Below the pieces are notes generated by a model. The model saw nothing but the letters and a program-made list of their open reading frames with translations. It did no database searches and had not been told where the DNA came from. A stretch of 64,000 nucleotides of DNA from assembly GCA_038214535.1 (NCBI GenBank), contig JBBQRS010000008.1, forward strand, positions 6,601 through 70,600. Reading direction: 5' to 3'. Shown piece after piece: positions 24,336 to 32,001 of this stretch. The DNA is from JBBQRS01 sp038214535. GTDB lineage: Bacteria; Chloroflexota; Anaerolineae; CG2-30-64-16. The position numbers were made by a program, and so were the translations under genes. Within the stretch, counting starts at the first letter, position 1. Each line of letters begins with the position of its first letter.

Positions 24336-25643
24336 ATGACAACACAAACATTGACTACTGAGAATATTTCCCAATCGGCGGTGGAAGCCCTTTCTAAGAG
24401 CAAAGGCGAGCCGAGCTGGATGCTGGATTTGCGTCTGAAGGCGTGGCGGTTCTTCGAGGAGATGCCGTGGCCGACGGGCAAGGAAGAGACCTGGCGGCGC
24501 ACGCGGCTGACCGGCTTTAATCTGGACGAGTACCAACCGCTGACCGGCGGTGCGCAGCCGGGTGACGTGCCGGCGGATGTGCAGAAGACGCTGGATGAGA
24601 TTGACAGCGTGGGGCACATCGCATTTGTGGATGCGGCGGCGGTGGAACACCGGCTGGACGCGGGGCTGGCGGCGAAGGGCGTGATCTTTACCGACCTCGG
24701 CACGGCGGTGCGTGAGCATCCCGAACTGGTGCAGAAGTACTACGGCAGCGTGGTGGCGACGGACGAGAACAAGTTCAGTGCGCTGCACTATGCGCTGTGG
24801 AACAGCGGCGCGTTCGTCTACGTGCCGCGCAACGTGGTCATCGAGCGACCGTTACAGACGGTGATCGCACAGCGCGCGGGCAAGTACGCCGGGCTGCATC
24901 ACACGATCGTTGCCACGGACGAGGGGTCGGCGGTGAGCCTGGCCGAGGACTTCATCGGCGCGGATGGCGGGATGCAGGATAGCGTGGTCGAGTTGGCTGC
25001 GGGTCGGAACAGCCAGTTGCACTATCTGCACCTGCAGAACCTGGCCGATTCGGCCTGGAACTTCAGCACGCAGCGAATGCACGTCACGCGCGACGCGCTG
25101 TTGCGCTATTTCATCGGTTCGTGGGGCAGCCGCCTGACCAAGGCCTGGCTGAACATGGAGATGATCGGCGAGGGCGGGCACGGCGAGTTGCTGGGGCTCT
25201 ACTTCCCCGGCGGACGCCAGCACCTCGATCATCACACCAACCAGTTGCATAAATCGGCGCAGGCCACCAGCGATCTGCTCATCAAGGGCGCGCTGAAGGA
25301 TCGGGCGCGGTCGGTGTACCAGGGCTACATCAAGGTGTATCCCGGCGCGCAGAAGACCAACGCCTACCAGGCCAACCGCAACCTGATGCTGAGCCACAAC
25401 GCGCGGGCCGACAGCATCCCCGGCCTGGAGATCGAGGCCGACGACGTGCGCTGCACGCACGGCGCGACGGCGGGCCAGGTGCCGGAAGAGTACATCTTCT
25501 ACCTGATGGCGCGCGGCCTCAACCGATCGAACGCCGAGCGGATGGTGGTGCAGGGCTTCTTCGAGGAAGTGCTGAACCGCATCCCGGTGGAAGGCGTGCG
25601 CAACAAACTGGAAACCGAAATCGCCCGCAAGCTGGGGCTATAG
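24336..25643 (+). CDS. sufD: Fe-S cluster assembly protein SufD
   Basis: A 435-residue paralogue of SufB. The shared beta-helix core is seen in FSALHYALWNSGAFVYVPRNVVIERPLQ, and the C-terminus shows EIEADDVRCTHGATAGQVPEEYIFYLMARGL followed by RMVVQGFFEEVLNRIP. It partners SufB in the SufBC2D complex and is needed for iron acquisition. Only 9 bp separate it from sufB and 3 bp from the rhodanese gene, so these are tightly co-transcribed. Confidence 0.93.
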   Translation: MTTQTLTTENISQSAVEALSKSKGEPSWMLDLRLKAWRFFEEMPWPTGKEETWRRTRLTGFNLDEYQPLTGGAQPGDVPADVQKTLDEIDSVGHIAFVDAAAVEHRLDAGLAAKGVIFTDLGTAVREHPELVQKYYGSVVATDENKFSALHYALWNSGAFVYVPRNVVIERPLQTVIAQRAGKYAGLHHTIVATDEGSAVSLAEDFIGADGGMQDSVVELAAGRNSQLHYLHLQNLADSAWNFSTQRMHVTRDALLRYFIGSWGSRLTKAWLNMEMIGEGGHGELLGLYFPGGRQHLDHHTNQLHKSAQATSDLLIKGALKDRARSVYQGYIKVYPGAQKTNAYQANRNLMLSHNARADSIPGLEIEADDVRCTHGATAGQVPEEYIFYLMARGLNRSNAERMVVQGFFEEVLNRIPVEGVRNKLETEIARKLGL

Positions 25644-25646
25644 GAG

Positions 25647-26504
25647 ATGACGAACCCGATGGGCTACGTATCGCCGGACAAGCTGGTCAGCACGGAATGG
25701 GTGGCCGAGCATCTGAATGACCCGAAGGTGCGCATCGTTGAATCAAACGAGGACTTGCTGCTCTACGACCGGGGCCACGTGCCCGGCGCGGTGCAGATTG
25801 ACTGGGTGGGTGACCTCAACGACCCCATCCGGCGCGACTATCTGGATCGGGCGCAGTTCGAGGCGCTGATGCGGCGTAACGGCATCGCCAACGATACCTT
25901 CGTGGTGTTCTATGGCGACAAGAGCAACTGGTGGGCGTGTTACGCGCTGTGGGTGTTCGAGCTGTTCGGTCACACGAAGACCGCGGTGATGAACGGTGGG
26001 CGGCTAAAGTGGGAGAAAGAGGGCCGGCCTCTGACGAAGGAGACGCCGACCTATGCGGAGACCGAGTACGTCGCCAACGAGCGCGCGGACTATAAAATCC
26101 GCGCCTATCGCGACGACGTGATGACGCACATCGCCGCGGGCCGCCCGCTGGTGGACGTGCGCAGCCCCGGCGAGTATACCGGCGAGCTGCATCACATGGA
26201 GGGTTATCCGCAGGAAGGCGCGTTGCGGACGGGCCACATCCGCGGCGCGGTGAACGTGCCGTGGGCGAAGGCCGCGAACCCTGAGGACGGCACGTTCCGC
26301 TCGGCGGAGGAGTTGCGCGACCTGTACGAAGCGCAGCAGGGGTTGAAGCCCAGCGATAACGTCATTGCCTATTGCCGGATCGGCGAGCGCAGCAGCCACA
26401 CGTGGTTCGTGCTCAAGTACCTGCTGGGCTACGACAGCGTGCGGAATTACGACGGCAGTTGGACGGAATGGGGCAACCTGGTCGGCGCGCCGATCGAGCG
26501 GTAA
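25647..26504 (+). CDS. Sulfurtransferase with tandem rhodanese domains
   Basis: A 285-residue thiosulfate/mercaptopyruvate sulfurtransferase-like protein. The N-terminal rhodanese domain (about 8-130) is non-catalytic. The C-terminal domain has the active-site cysteine Cys243 in AYCRIGERSSH. The CRIGERS loop resembles thiosulfate sulfurtransferases. It starts 3 bp after sufD, so it may feed persulfide sulfur into cluster assembly or handle excess sulfur. Its involvement in SUF is inferred from position. Confidence 0.88.
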   Translation: MTNPMGYVSPDKLVSTEWVAEHLNDPKVRIVESNEDLLLYDRGHVPGAVQIDWVGDLNDPIRRDYLDRAQFEALMRRNGIANDTFVVFYGDKSNWWACYALWVFELFGHTKTAVMNGGRLKWEKEGRPLTKETPTYAETEYVANERADYKIRAYRDDVMTHIAAGRPLVDVRSPGEYTGELHHMEGYPQEGALRTGHIRGAVNVPWAKAANPEDGTFRSAEELRDLYEAQQGLKPSDNVIAYCRIGERSSHTWFVLKYLLGYDSVRNYDGSWTEWGNLVGAPIER

Positions 26505-26532
26505 ATACGCGGCGGGATATGACAAAGGTCGT

Positions 26533-26561
26533 TTGCGCGGCCTTCCCGGTCGCGCTATACT
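26533..26561 (+). promoter_or_regulatory. Possible internal SUF promoter
   Basis: TTGCGC (26533-26538), 17-bp spacer, TATACT (26556-26561), in the 128-bp gap before the SufU-like gene. It would allow the second half of the operon (scaffold, toxin-antitoxin genes, sufS) to be expressed separately from sufCBD. Confidence 0.45.
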
Positions 26562-26632
26562 GAGGCGGCAAGGTGATCGGTGTTGGATCAATGCCGGTCG
26601 CTTTCCGACGCCTGAGACAAACGAGGTAAGCT

Positions 26633-27025
26633 GTGGATCGGCAGGCGCAGATAGATTTCATATTGGATCATTACGAAAGCCCGCGGCATTACGGCGCGCT
26701 GGCCGACGCGACCGTTGAACAGAAGGGCGGCAATCCGGGCTGCGGCGACATCGTGACCCTCTACCTGAAGGTGGATGGCGATGGGCGCATCGAGGAGATT
26801 TCATTCGAGGGCGATGGTTGCACCATCAGCCAGGCCGGGTCTTCGATGGTGACGGAGATGTTTCTCGGCAAGACGCTGGCGGACGTGGAGAACACGCCCA
26901 ACGACGTGATGCTGGAGATGATGGGCCGGGAGATCGCCGGGACACGGCTGAAGTGCGCCACGCTGGGGATCAACACGACGAAGGCCGCGGTGCGCGCGCT
27001 GCGTCAGCAGGAGATGCAGGAGTAG
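26633..27025 (+). CDS. SufU/IscU-type Fe-S scaffold, first copy
   Basis: A 130-residue scaffold-like protein. Three ligand cysteines and the conserved Asp are visible: Cys37 and Asp39 in NPGCGD, Cys63 in GDGCTIS, Cys108 in RLKCATL. The SufU-type insertion between the second and third Cys is present. In Firmicutes SufU acts as a zinc-dependent sulfur acceptor for SufS; IscU-like scaffolding is the alternative. A second homologue is encoded at 29052-29426. GTG 26633 is the only start compatible with the domain. Confidence 0.85.
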   Translation: MDRQAQIDFILDHYESPRHYGALADATVEQKGGNPGCGDIVTLYLKVDGDGRIEEISFEGDGCTISQAGSSMVTEMFLGKTLADVENTPNDVMLEMMGREIAGTRLKCATLGINTTKAAVRALRQQEMQE

Positions 27026-27035
27026 GAGTATTGAA

Positions 27036-27227
27036 ATGGAAGCGCTAAATGAGCAGTATGTCATTGATGCCACGGGCAAGAAGGTGAGCGTCATTTTGCC
27101 CGTCAAACAATACGAGCAACTGATGGAAGACTTGCACGACCTGGCCGTAGTAGCCGAGCGCCGGAATGAAAAACCGATCACTCTTGCTGAAATGAAAGCG
27201 CGATTGGTCGAAGATGGCCTCTTATGA
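27036..27227 (+). CDS. Type II antitoxin, Phd/YefM-like
   Basis: A 63-residue protein (YVIDATGKKVSVILPVKQYEQLMEDLHDL) resembling short Phd/YefM/RelB-type antitoxins that bind DNA by their N-terminus and wrap the toxin with an acidic C-terminus. It overlaps the RelE-like gene by 14 bp, the typical antitoxin-toxin overlap. It lies inside the SUF operon between the two sulfur-handling blocks. Confidence 0.75.
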   Translation: MEALNEQYVIDATGKKVSVILPVKQYEQLMEDLHDLAVVAERRNEKPITLAEMKARLVEDGLL

Positions 27228-27480
27228 AGTCCAATTTAGGCCATCTGTTGACAAAGATCTTCGATCTCTGCCACGAGCTACTATTGTCCGTGTGATCGAG
27301 CGCATCGAGGCATTGGCCGAAGAGCCTTTTCCACACGGTATGCGGAAGTTATCAGGGGCAGAGCAACTCTATCGTCTGCGTGTAGGTGACTATCGTATTG
27401 TTTATGAAGTTGACACACCGTCTAGGACGATAACTATTCACTATGTTCGTCACCGTCGCGAAGCATATCGGGACCTTTGA
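27214..27480 (+). CDS. Type II toxin, RelE/ParE family
   Basis: An 88-residue protein with the RelE/ParE fold signature: YEVQFRPSVDKDLRSLP at the N-terminus, a helix pair, LSGAEQLYRLRVGDYRIVYEV and a C-terminal HYVRHRREAYRDL. The RLRVGDYRIVY strand and the basic end match RelE-type ribosome-dependent mRNA interferases, although ParE-type gyrase inhibition is possible. It is paired with the overlapping antitoxin at 27036-27227. The AT-richer sequence of this block compared with its neighbours suggests later acquisition. Confidence 0.82.
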   Translation: MASYEVQFRPSVDKDLRSLPRATIVRVIERIEALAEEPFPHGMRKLSGAEQLYRLRVGDYRIVYEVDTPSRTITIHYVRHRREAYRDL

Positions 27481-27497
27481 GAATCGAAGCGCAGAAA

Positions 27498-27707
27498 ATG
27501 CACTATTTCGCAGCGGTTGTTGAAAAAGACGTTGAAACGGATTTGTTTGTCGGGTATGTGCCCGGATTTCCCGGAGCGCACACCCAGGCAGATTCTCTCG
27601 ACAAGCTGCACGTCAATCTTCGAGAGGCTATTGAGATGCTTCTCGAAGACGGTGAACCGGTCCTGGACTCCCAATTTGTGGGCATCCAGATGATCGGAGT
27701 GCGGTGA
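27498..27707 (+). CDS. HicB-like antitoxin without adjacent HicA
   Basis: A 69-residue protein (MHYFAAVVEKDVETDLFVGY, VPGFPGAHTQADSLDKLHVNLREAIEMLLEDGE) with the partial RNase H fold of HicB antitoxins. ATG 27498 is favoured; a TTG at 27477 overlapping the toxin stop is possible. No HicA-type double-stranded RNA-binding toxin is encoded next to it, so it may be an orphan, or an accessory antitoxin to the RelE-like gene. It ends 14 bp before sufS. Confidence 0.75.
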   Translation: MHYFAAVVEKDVETDLFVGYVPGFPGAHTQADSLDKLHVNLREAIEMLLEDGEPVLDSQFVGIQMIGVR

Positions 27708-27720
27708 AGGGATACGAACG

Positions 27721-28980
27721 ATGAGTCAGACAATATTCGATATGGCCGTCACGGCGACGGCGTTGGACGCGGCGAAGATCCGGGGCGATTTCCCGATTCT
27801 CGATCAGACCGTCAACGGCAAGCCGCTGGTCTATCTGGACAGCGCGGCCAGCAGCCAGAAGCCGGTGCAGGTGCTGGATGCGATGGACACGTATTACAGG
27901 ACCACGAACGCTAACGTGCATCGTGGCGTCCACACGCTCAGCGAGCAGGCCACGGCGCAATATGAAGCCGCGCGCGCCAAACTATCGCAGTTCCTCAACG
28001 CATGTTGTCCTAAAGAGGTGATCTGGACGCGCAACGCGACCGAGGCGATCAACCTGGTGGCATACACCTGGGGGCGCGCCAACCTGAAGCCGGGCGACCG
28101 CATCCTGCTCACCGAGATGGAGCACCACGCGAACCTCGTGCCGTGGCAAATCATCGCGAGCCAGACCGGCGCGGTGCTGGATTTCGTCCGTGTGGCCGAC
28201 GATGGCACGCTGATCCTGGACGAGCTGCCGGGCCTGTTGACGGAACGCACCAAAATATTTGCCTTCTCGGCGGCGTCGAACGTGGTTGGCACGATCAACC
28301 CGGTGAAGGAGTTGGCGGCCGCGGCGCACCGGGTGGGCGCGCTGGCGCTGGCCGACGGCGCGCAGTCCGCGCCGCACATGCCGGTGGACGTGCAGGACCT
28401 CGACATTGATTTCATGGCGATCTCGGGGCACAAGATGCTGGGGCCGACAGGGATCGGGGCGCTGTGGGGCCGCCGCGAGCTGCTGAACGCCATGCCGCCG
28501 TTCATGGGTGGGGGCGACATGATCCGCGAGGTGCATCTGCGCGAGTCGCGCTGGAACGAACTGCCGTGGAAGTTCGAGGCGGGCACGCCGGCCATCGCGG
28601 AGGCGATCGGGTTCGGCGCGGCGGTGGATTACCTGAACGCGCTGGGCATGGAGGCCGTGCACGCCCATGAACAACAGATCACCAACTACGCGCTGGAGCG
28701 GATGGCCGAGGTGGAGGGTCTGCGCATCCTGGGGCCGGGCGCGGGGCTGCGTGGCGGGCTGGTCAGCTTCACGTTGGGCAATATCCATCCGCACGACATC
28801 GCCGGCATCCTCGACAGCATGGGCATTGCGGTGCGCGCCGGCCATCATTGCGCGCAACCGCTGCACGAGCGCTACGGCATCCCGGCCAGCGCGCGCGCCA
28901 GTTTCTACGTCTACACGACGCCCGATGAGGTTGACGTCTTGGTGGAAGGGCTGAACAAGGTCGTCGCGCTGTTAGGATAA
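27721..28980 (+). CDS. sufS: Cysteine desulfurase SufS
   Basis: A 419-residue class V aminotransferase-fold enzyme of the group II cysteine desulfurases. The PLP lysine is Lys238 in SGHKMLGPTG, and the catalytic cysteine is Cys377 in RAGHHCAQP. It removes sulfur from L-cysteine as a persulfide and passes it to SufU-type acceptors encoded on both sides. EMEHHANLVPW and the short Cys loop are typical for SufS. It follows the toxin-antitoxin insert and precedes sufU. Confidence 0.95.
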   Translation: MSQTIFDMAVTATALDAAKIRGDFPILDQTVNGKPLVYLDSAASSQKPVQVLDAMDTYYRTTNANVHRGVHTLSEQATAQYEAARAKLSQFLNACCPKEVIWTRNATEAINLVAYTWGRANLKPGDRILLTEMEHHANLVPWQIIASQTGAVLDFVRVADDGTLILDELPGLLTERTKIFAFSAASNVVGTINPVKELAAAAHRVGALALADGAQSAPHMPVDVQDLDIDFMAISGHKMLGPTGIGALWGRRELLNAMPPFMGGGDMIREVHLRESRWNELPWKFEAGTPAIAEAIGFGAAVDYLNALGMEAVHAHEQQITNYALERMAEVEGLRILGPGAGLRGGLVSFTLGNIHPHDIAGILDSMGIAVRAGHHCAQPLHERYGIPASARASFYVYTTPDEVDVLVEGLNKVVALLG

Positions 28981-28989
28981 GCAAAATAG

Positions 28990-29030
28990 AGAAACCCGGT
29001 TTCTCCGGCGAAGCCGGAAACCGGGTTTCT
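28990..29030. repeat. Palindrome AGAAACCCGGTTTC
   Basis: An AGAAACCCGGTTTC left arm and its complement GAAACCGGGTTTCT enclose an inner CCGGCGAAGCCGG hairpin; the whole is almost fully self-complementary. A second copy in reverse orientation lies at 52551-52590. Here it fills the gap between sufS and sufU. Confidence 0.7.
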
Positions 29031-29051
29031 GGAGTTTGATGAGGCAGGAAT

Positions 29052-29426
29052 ATGGACCTTTACGCCGAAGATATCCTCGACCATTACAAGAACCCGCGGC
29101 ACCACGGGCATCTCGACAACCCGACGCTGACGTATCACGACACGAACCCGTTCTGCGGCGACGAGATCACCATGGAACTGCTGATCGAAGACGACCGGGT
29201 GGCGGATATCGCGTTCAGCGGGCAGGGGTGCGCGATCAGCCAGGCGACGGCTTCGATGATGGCCGAGGAGTTGATGGGTAAGACGCTGGAAGAGATCAAG
29301 GCGTGGGACAAGGACAAAGTCCTCGACCTGGTCGGCATCCCGCTGGGGCCGGTGCGCCTGAAGTGCGCGCTGCTGCCGTTGAAGGCGTTGAAGGCCGCGG
29401 TGTGGGGATTAGAAGACGAAGAATAA
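29052..29426 (+). CDS. sufU: Iron-sulfur scaffold / sulfur acceptor SufU, second copy
   Basis: A 124-residue SufU. Cys35 and Asp37 (NPFCGDE), Cys60 (GQGCAIS) and Cys105 (RLKCALL) are the zinc or cluster ligands, with the 20-odd residue insertion typical of SufU before the last Cys. Being directly downstream of sufS, it is the best candidate for the cognate acceptor. It shares the overall pattern of the copy at 26633-27025 but differs clearly in sequence, so the two may have divided roles. Confidence 0.9.
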   Translation: MDLYAEDILDHYKNPRHHGHLDNPTLTYHDTNPFCGDEITMELLIEDDRVADIAFSGQGCAISQATASMMAEELMGKTLEEIKAWDKDKVLDLVGIPLGPVRLKCALLPLKALKAAVWGLEDEE

Positions 29427-29427
29427 T

Positions 29428-29508
29428 CACGAATTAAGAATTAGGAATTACGAATTGTCGCAAGAAGCTACAGGATCATTCGTAATTCCTAATCCGTAAT
29501 TGAAAGGT
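29428..29508. repeat. AATTAGGAATTACGAATT inverted repeat
   Basis: ACGAATTAAGAATTAGGAAT starts two bases after the sufU stop and is mirrored by ATTCGTAATTCCTAATCCGT near 29480-29506. This AT-rich palindrome separates sufU from the Rieske gene and does not look like a classical terminator because no T-run follows. Confidence 0.6.
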
Positions 29509-29515
29509 TTTTTGC

Positions 29516-29827
29516 ATGGCTGGATTCGTTAAAGTAGCGCGGGCGGACGAGATTGCGCCCGGCGAGAAGGTGATCGTGGACGTGGACGGCGTGCTGGTGG
29601 TCATCGTCAATTGCGACGGCGCGTTCTACGCCATCGAAGATGTTTGCACGCACGACGGCGGCCCGCTGGGCGAGGGTGACCTGGAGGGCTGTGAGTTGAT
29701 CTGCCCGCGGCACGGGGCGCGCTTCGATGTGCGCACCGGCGACGCGCTGACCCTGCCGGCCTTTGAGCCTGCGCCGACGTATGCGGTGCGAGTGGAAAAT
29801 GGCGACGTGCTGGTCGAATCGTATTGA
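29516..29827 (+). CDS. Rieske [2Fe-2S] ferredoxin (non-heme iron oxygenase type)
   Basis: A 103-residue Rieske protein. The ligands are Cys44 and His46 (CTH), and Cys63 and His66 (CPRH), in the small-ferredoxin arrangement of BphA3/NirD-like proteins without a membrane anchor. In SUF operons of Chloroflexi and Actinobacteria such a ferredoxin often lies next to SufU and SufT. It may deliver electrons for assembly, or be a client of the system. The ATG lies 89 bp after sufU. Confidence 0.9.
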   Translation: MAGFVKVARADEIAPGEKVIVDVDGVLVVIVNCDGAFYAIEDVCTHDGGPLGEGDLEGCELICPRHGARFDVRTGDALTLPAFEPAPTYAVRVENGDVLVESY

Positions 29828-29847
29828 GTGCGAAACTGGATTAAGGG

Positions 29848-30174
29848 GTGAATGATATGACAGTGCCAACCGCAGATGATGTGCGCGAGGTAATTCGCAA
29901 AAATGTGTTTGACCCGGAGATCGGGATCAACATCGTGGATATCGGGCTGGTTTATGAGGTGGAAGTGCCGGAAGATACCAACACCGTCGAGGTGAAGATG
30001 ACGCTGACGAGCCCCGGCTGCCCCGTGGGGCCGCAGATTATCGGGGGTGTGCAGAGCTTCATCAAGCATACGTATCCCGACCTGGAAGCGATCAACGTGC
30101 ATATCGTCTGGAGCCCGTTGTGGAACCCGGACATGATGTCACAAGAAGCCAAAGACATGCTGGGGTTCTATTAG
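29848..30174 (+). CDS. SufT-like metal-sulfur cluster biosynthetic protein (DUF59/MIP18 family)
   Basis: A 108-residue MIP18/DUF59 protein. The hallmark DPEIGINIVDIGLVY (about 22-36) and the conserved TLTSPGCPVGPQI (52-64) with its Cys are present, as in SufT and PaaD. It is an auxiliary factor in maturation of [4Fe-4S] proteins. It closes the SUF operon 20 bp after the Rieske gene. The stop codon is directly followed by TAGACAGGAT, a copy of the ACAGGATT repeat. Confidence 0.88.
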   Translation: MNDMTVPTADDVREVIRKNVFDPEIGINIVDIGLVYEVEVPEDTNTVEVKMTLTSPGCPVGPQIIGGVQSFIKHTYPDLEAINVHIVWSPLWNPDMMSQEAKDMLGFY

Positions 30175-30270
30175 TAGACAGGATGTGACCGCACAGACCC
30201 GGTTTCCTGTCGCTTATCTTGGCGGGGGACCGGTCTTTAGTATCTATCCGAAACTGCGCGTCGCTCTTCT

Positions 30271-30328
30271 TCGTCGTGACGGCTTCAGCCGTTGGGGAGC
30301 ACTACAACGGCTAAAGCCGTCACGACGA
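30271..30328. repeat. Palindrome TCGTGACGGCTTCAGCCGTT
   Basis: The arms 30271-30293 and 30306-30328 are near-perfect complements (23 bp, one mismatch) and are close in sequence to the element at 8189-8242. It lies in the 217-bp gap between the SUF operon and the STAS gene and would be translated if the frame at 30185 were used, which argues against that start. Confidence 0.7.
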
Positions 30329-30391
30329 AGGAACAGACATGATGTTCTGGGCGTATCGAATAGATTCTTAGTTCAGGCGCGAGAGGACGAC

Positions 30392-30787
30392 ATGGAAATC
30401 ACGATCACGCAAGAGCAGGGACGCGTCCCCGTCACGGTGTTGTACCTCGCGGGGCAACTGGACGCAACTACTGCGGATCAGTTGCAGGCGGCCGCGCAGC
30501 AGCAGATTGACGGCGGCGCGCATGACCTGTTGCTGGACCTGAAGGCGACCCGCTACATTTCGAGCGCCGGGCTACGTGCGCTCAACGCGATTTTCGTCGC
30601 CCTGCGCGACAATGCGGGGGAAGACGCCGGGCGCGTCGGCCAGGGGTTGCGCGACGGCTCCTACCGTTCGCCGCACTTGAAGTTGGTCAACGCCTCGCCC
30701 GAGGTGATGCGCGTGCTCAGCACGGCGGGGTTCGACATGTTCCTCGATACGTATAAGGATATGCGCACTGCGGTGGCGTCGTACTGA
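30392..30787 (+). CDS. STAS-domain anti-sigma factor antagonist
   Basis: A 131-residue STAS protein. After a first strand (VTVLYLAGQLDATTADQLQ) comes LLLDLKATRYISSAGLRAL (about 49-67), whose serine pair is the phosphorylation site typical of SpoIIAA/RsbV. It would bind an anti-sigma kinase in its unphosphorylated state; no such kinase is encoded in the window. An insertion (EDAGRVGQGLRDGSYRS) before the last strand is unusual. ATG 30392 follows GAGAGGA; the longer frame from 30185 runs through a palindrome. Confidence 0.85.
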   Translation: MEITITQEQGRVPVTVLYLAGQLDATTADQLQAAAQQQIDGGAHDLLLDLKATRYISSAGLRALNAIFVALRDNAGEDAGRVGQGLRDGSYRSPHLKLVNASPEVMRVLSTAGFDMFLDTYKDMRTAVASY

Positions 30788-30930
30788 GAGGCGGGGAGCG
30801 GGGATCAGGTATCGGGGAACGGGAACAGGGATCGAGGAGTTGCAGGGTAGTCTTGCCTTTCCTGTATCGCTGATACCCAATACCAGATACCTGATCCCTG
30901 ATACCTGCTCCCTGACACCTGACAACTACA
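30788..30930. repeat. GGGATCAGGTATCGGG inverted repeat
   Basis: A purine-rich segment (GGGGATCAGGTATCGGGGAA, from 30800) is mirrored by CCCAATACCAGATACCTGATCCCTG near 30877-30902, followed by further CTGACACCTGA units up to the next ATG. It fills the whole gap between the STAS and DUF72 genes. Confidence 0.55.
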
Positions 30931-30932
30931 CC

Positions 30933-31703
30933 ATGAACTTTTATCTCGGCACACAGGGCTGGAGCTACCCGTCGTGGGTGGGGCCGTTTTACCCCGACGG
31001 GACGGCTGCGGCGAAGTATCTGGAGCATTACGCTACACAGTTCAATACCGTCGAGCTGGATACTACCTTCTACGCCGTGCCGCGCGCCTCGACCATCGCC
31101 GGCTGGCGCGAGCGTACGCCGTCCGGCTTCCGCTTCGCCGCGAAGTTCCCCAAACAGATCACCCACGAGAAGGGCCTGGCCGATTGCCGCGACGACGCCC
31201 GCTATTTTGTCGAGGCGCTGAGCGCGCTGGACGAGAAGCTGGGGCCGCTGTTGTTGCAGATGCCGCCATCGTGGCCTGCTGCGCAGATGGAGACGCTGGC
31301 AACCTTCCTGCGTGAGTTGCCGCCCGGTTTCCGCTATGCGTTGGAAGTGCGGCACCGGAGCTGGCTGGCCGCGGAGACCTTGCCGAAGCTGCTGGCGCTG
31401 TTGCAGGGGCAGGGCGTAGCGCTGTGCCTGGTGCAACACGCCTGGATGCCTCACGTCGACGAGATCACCGCGCCGTTCACTTACATCCGCTGGCTGGGTC
31501 GCCGCGAAGATATCCCCGACGACGACTTCTCGCACATCCGCATCCCGCGCGACAAGCAGCTCGATGAGTGGGCCGCGCAGGTCGCGCGCTACGTGCGCGA
31601 GGACGTCGAGGTCTACGGTTATTTCAATAACCACTACCAGGGGCACTCGCCCGACTCGGCGCGCGGGTTGCAGCGGCGGTTGTTTGAGATGGGGGTGGAG
31701 TGA
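30933..31703 (+). CDS. DUF72 (YecE-like) protein
   Basis: A 256-residue TIM-barrel protein of the DUF72/YecE family. Diagnostic patterns are YLGTQGWSYPSWVGPFYP at the N-terminus, NTVELDTTFYAVP (about 37-49), KFPKQITHEK, LLLQMPPSWP and YFNNHYQGHSPDSA near the end. The biochemical role of the family is unclear; links to nucleic acid metabolism have been proposed. ATG 30933 is preferred because upstream sequence is repeat DNA. The next gene begins at the stop codon (TGATG overlap). Confidence 0.88.
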   Translation: MNFYLGTQGWSYPSWVGPFYPDGTAAAKYLEHYATQFNTVELDTTFYAVPRASTIAGWRERTPSGFRFAAKFPKQITHEKGLADCRDDARYFVEALSALDEKLGPLLLQMPPSWPAAQMETLATFLRELPPGFRYALEVRHRSWLAAETLPKLLALLQGQGVALCLVQHAWMPHVDEITAPFTYIRWLGRREDIPDDDFSHIRIPRDKQLDEWAAQVARYVREDVEVYGYFNNHYQGHSPDSARGLQRRLFEMGVE

Positions 31704-31909
31704 TGCGGGTGATTTACGATCTCTCGACGGATACGCTGACGATTATCTTCACGGACGCGCCGGTCGCAGAGAGCGATGAGGATAAGCCCGGTGTAATTCT
31801 CGACTATGACGCCGATGGCAATCTCGTGTCTCTGGAGATGCTGGACGCCTCACAGCGCATGTCTTCACCGTCGCGTATGGAGTATCAGGTATCCGCGCCT
31901 GCCGTGTGA
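31703..31909 (+). CDS. DUF2283 small protein
   Basis: A 68-residue protein with the DUF2283 pattern: YDLSTDTLTIIFTDAPVAESDEDKPGVILDYDADGNLVSLEMLDAS. The YD...D.L.I......ES.E..PGvilDYD.dG.lv.lEil.AS consensus is followed closely. Function is unknown; such genes are often near toxin-antitoxin or mobile loci. It overlaps the DUF72 stop by one base and is followed, after 92 bp, by a restriction-modification gene. Confidence 0.85.
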   Translation: MRVIYDLSTDTLTIIFTDAPVAESDEDKPGVILDYDADGNLVSLEMLDASQRMSSPSRMEYQVSAPAV

Positions 31910-32001
31910 GATTTCTGGCCCTGTGATAGAATCCCTCCATAGTTGTCTCTTCTCAAACGGTCGTATCATATCTTCGCGCAGATGACCCGGCGTTTTGACC
32001 G

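Noticed and set aside
23187..24788. Long antisense frame (533 codons) opposite sufB/sufD
   Set aside because: Arg/His/Val-rich shadow of a GC-rich gene; no domain, and sufB and sufD are certain on the other strand.
30185..30391. N-terminal extension of the STAS protein
   Set aside because: This stretch consists of the ACAGGAT repeat and a TTTAGCCGTT-type palindrome; the STAS domain and a good SD start at 30392.
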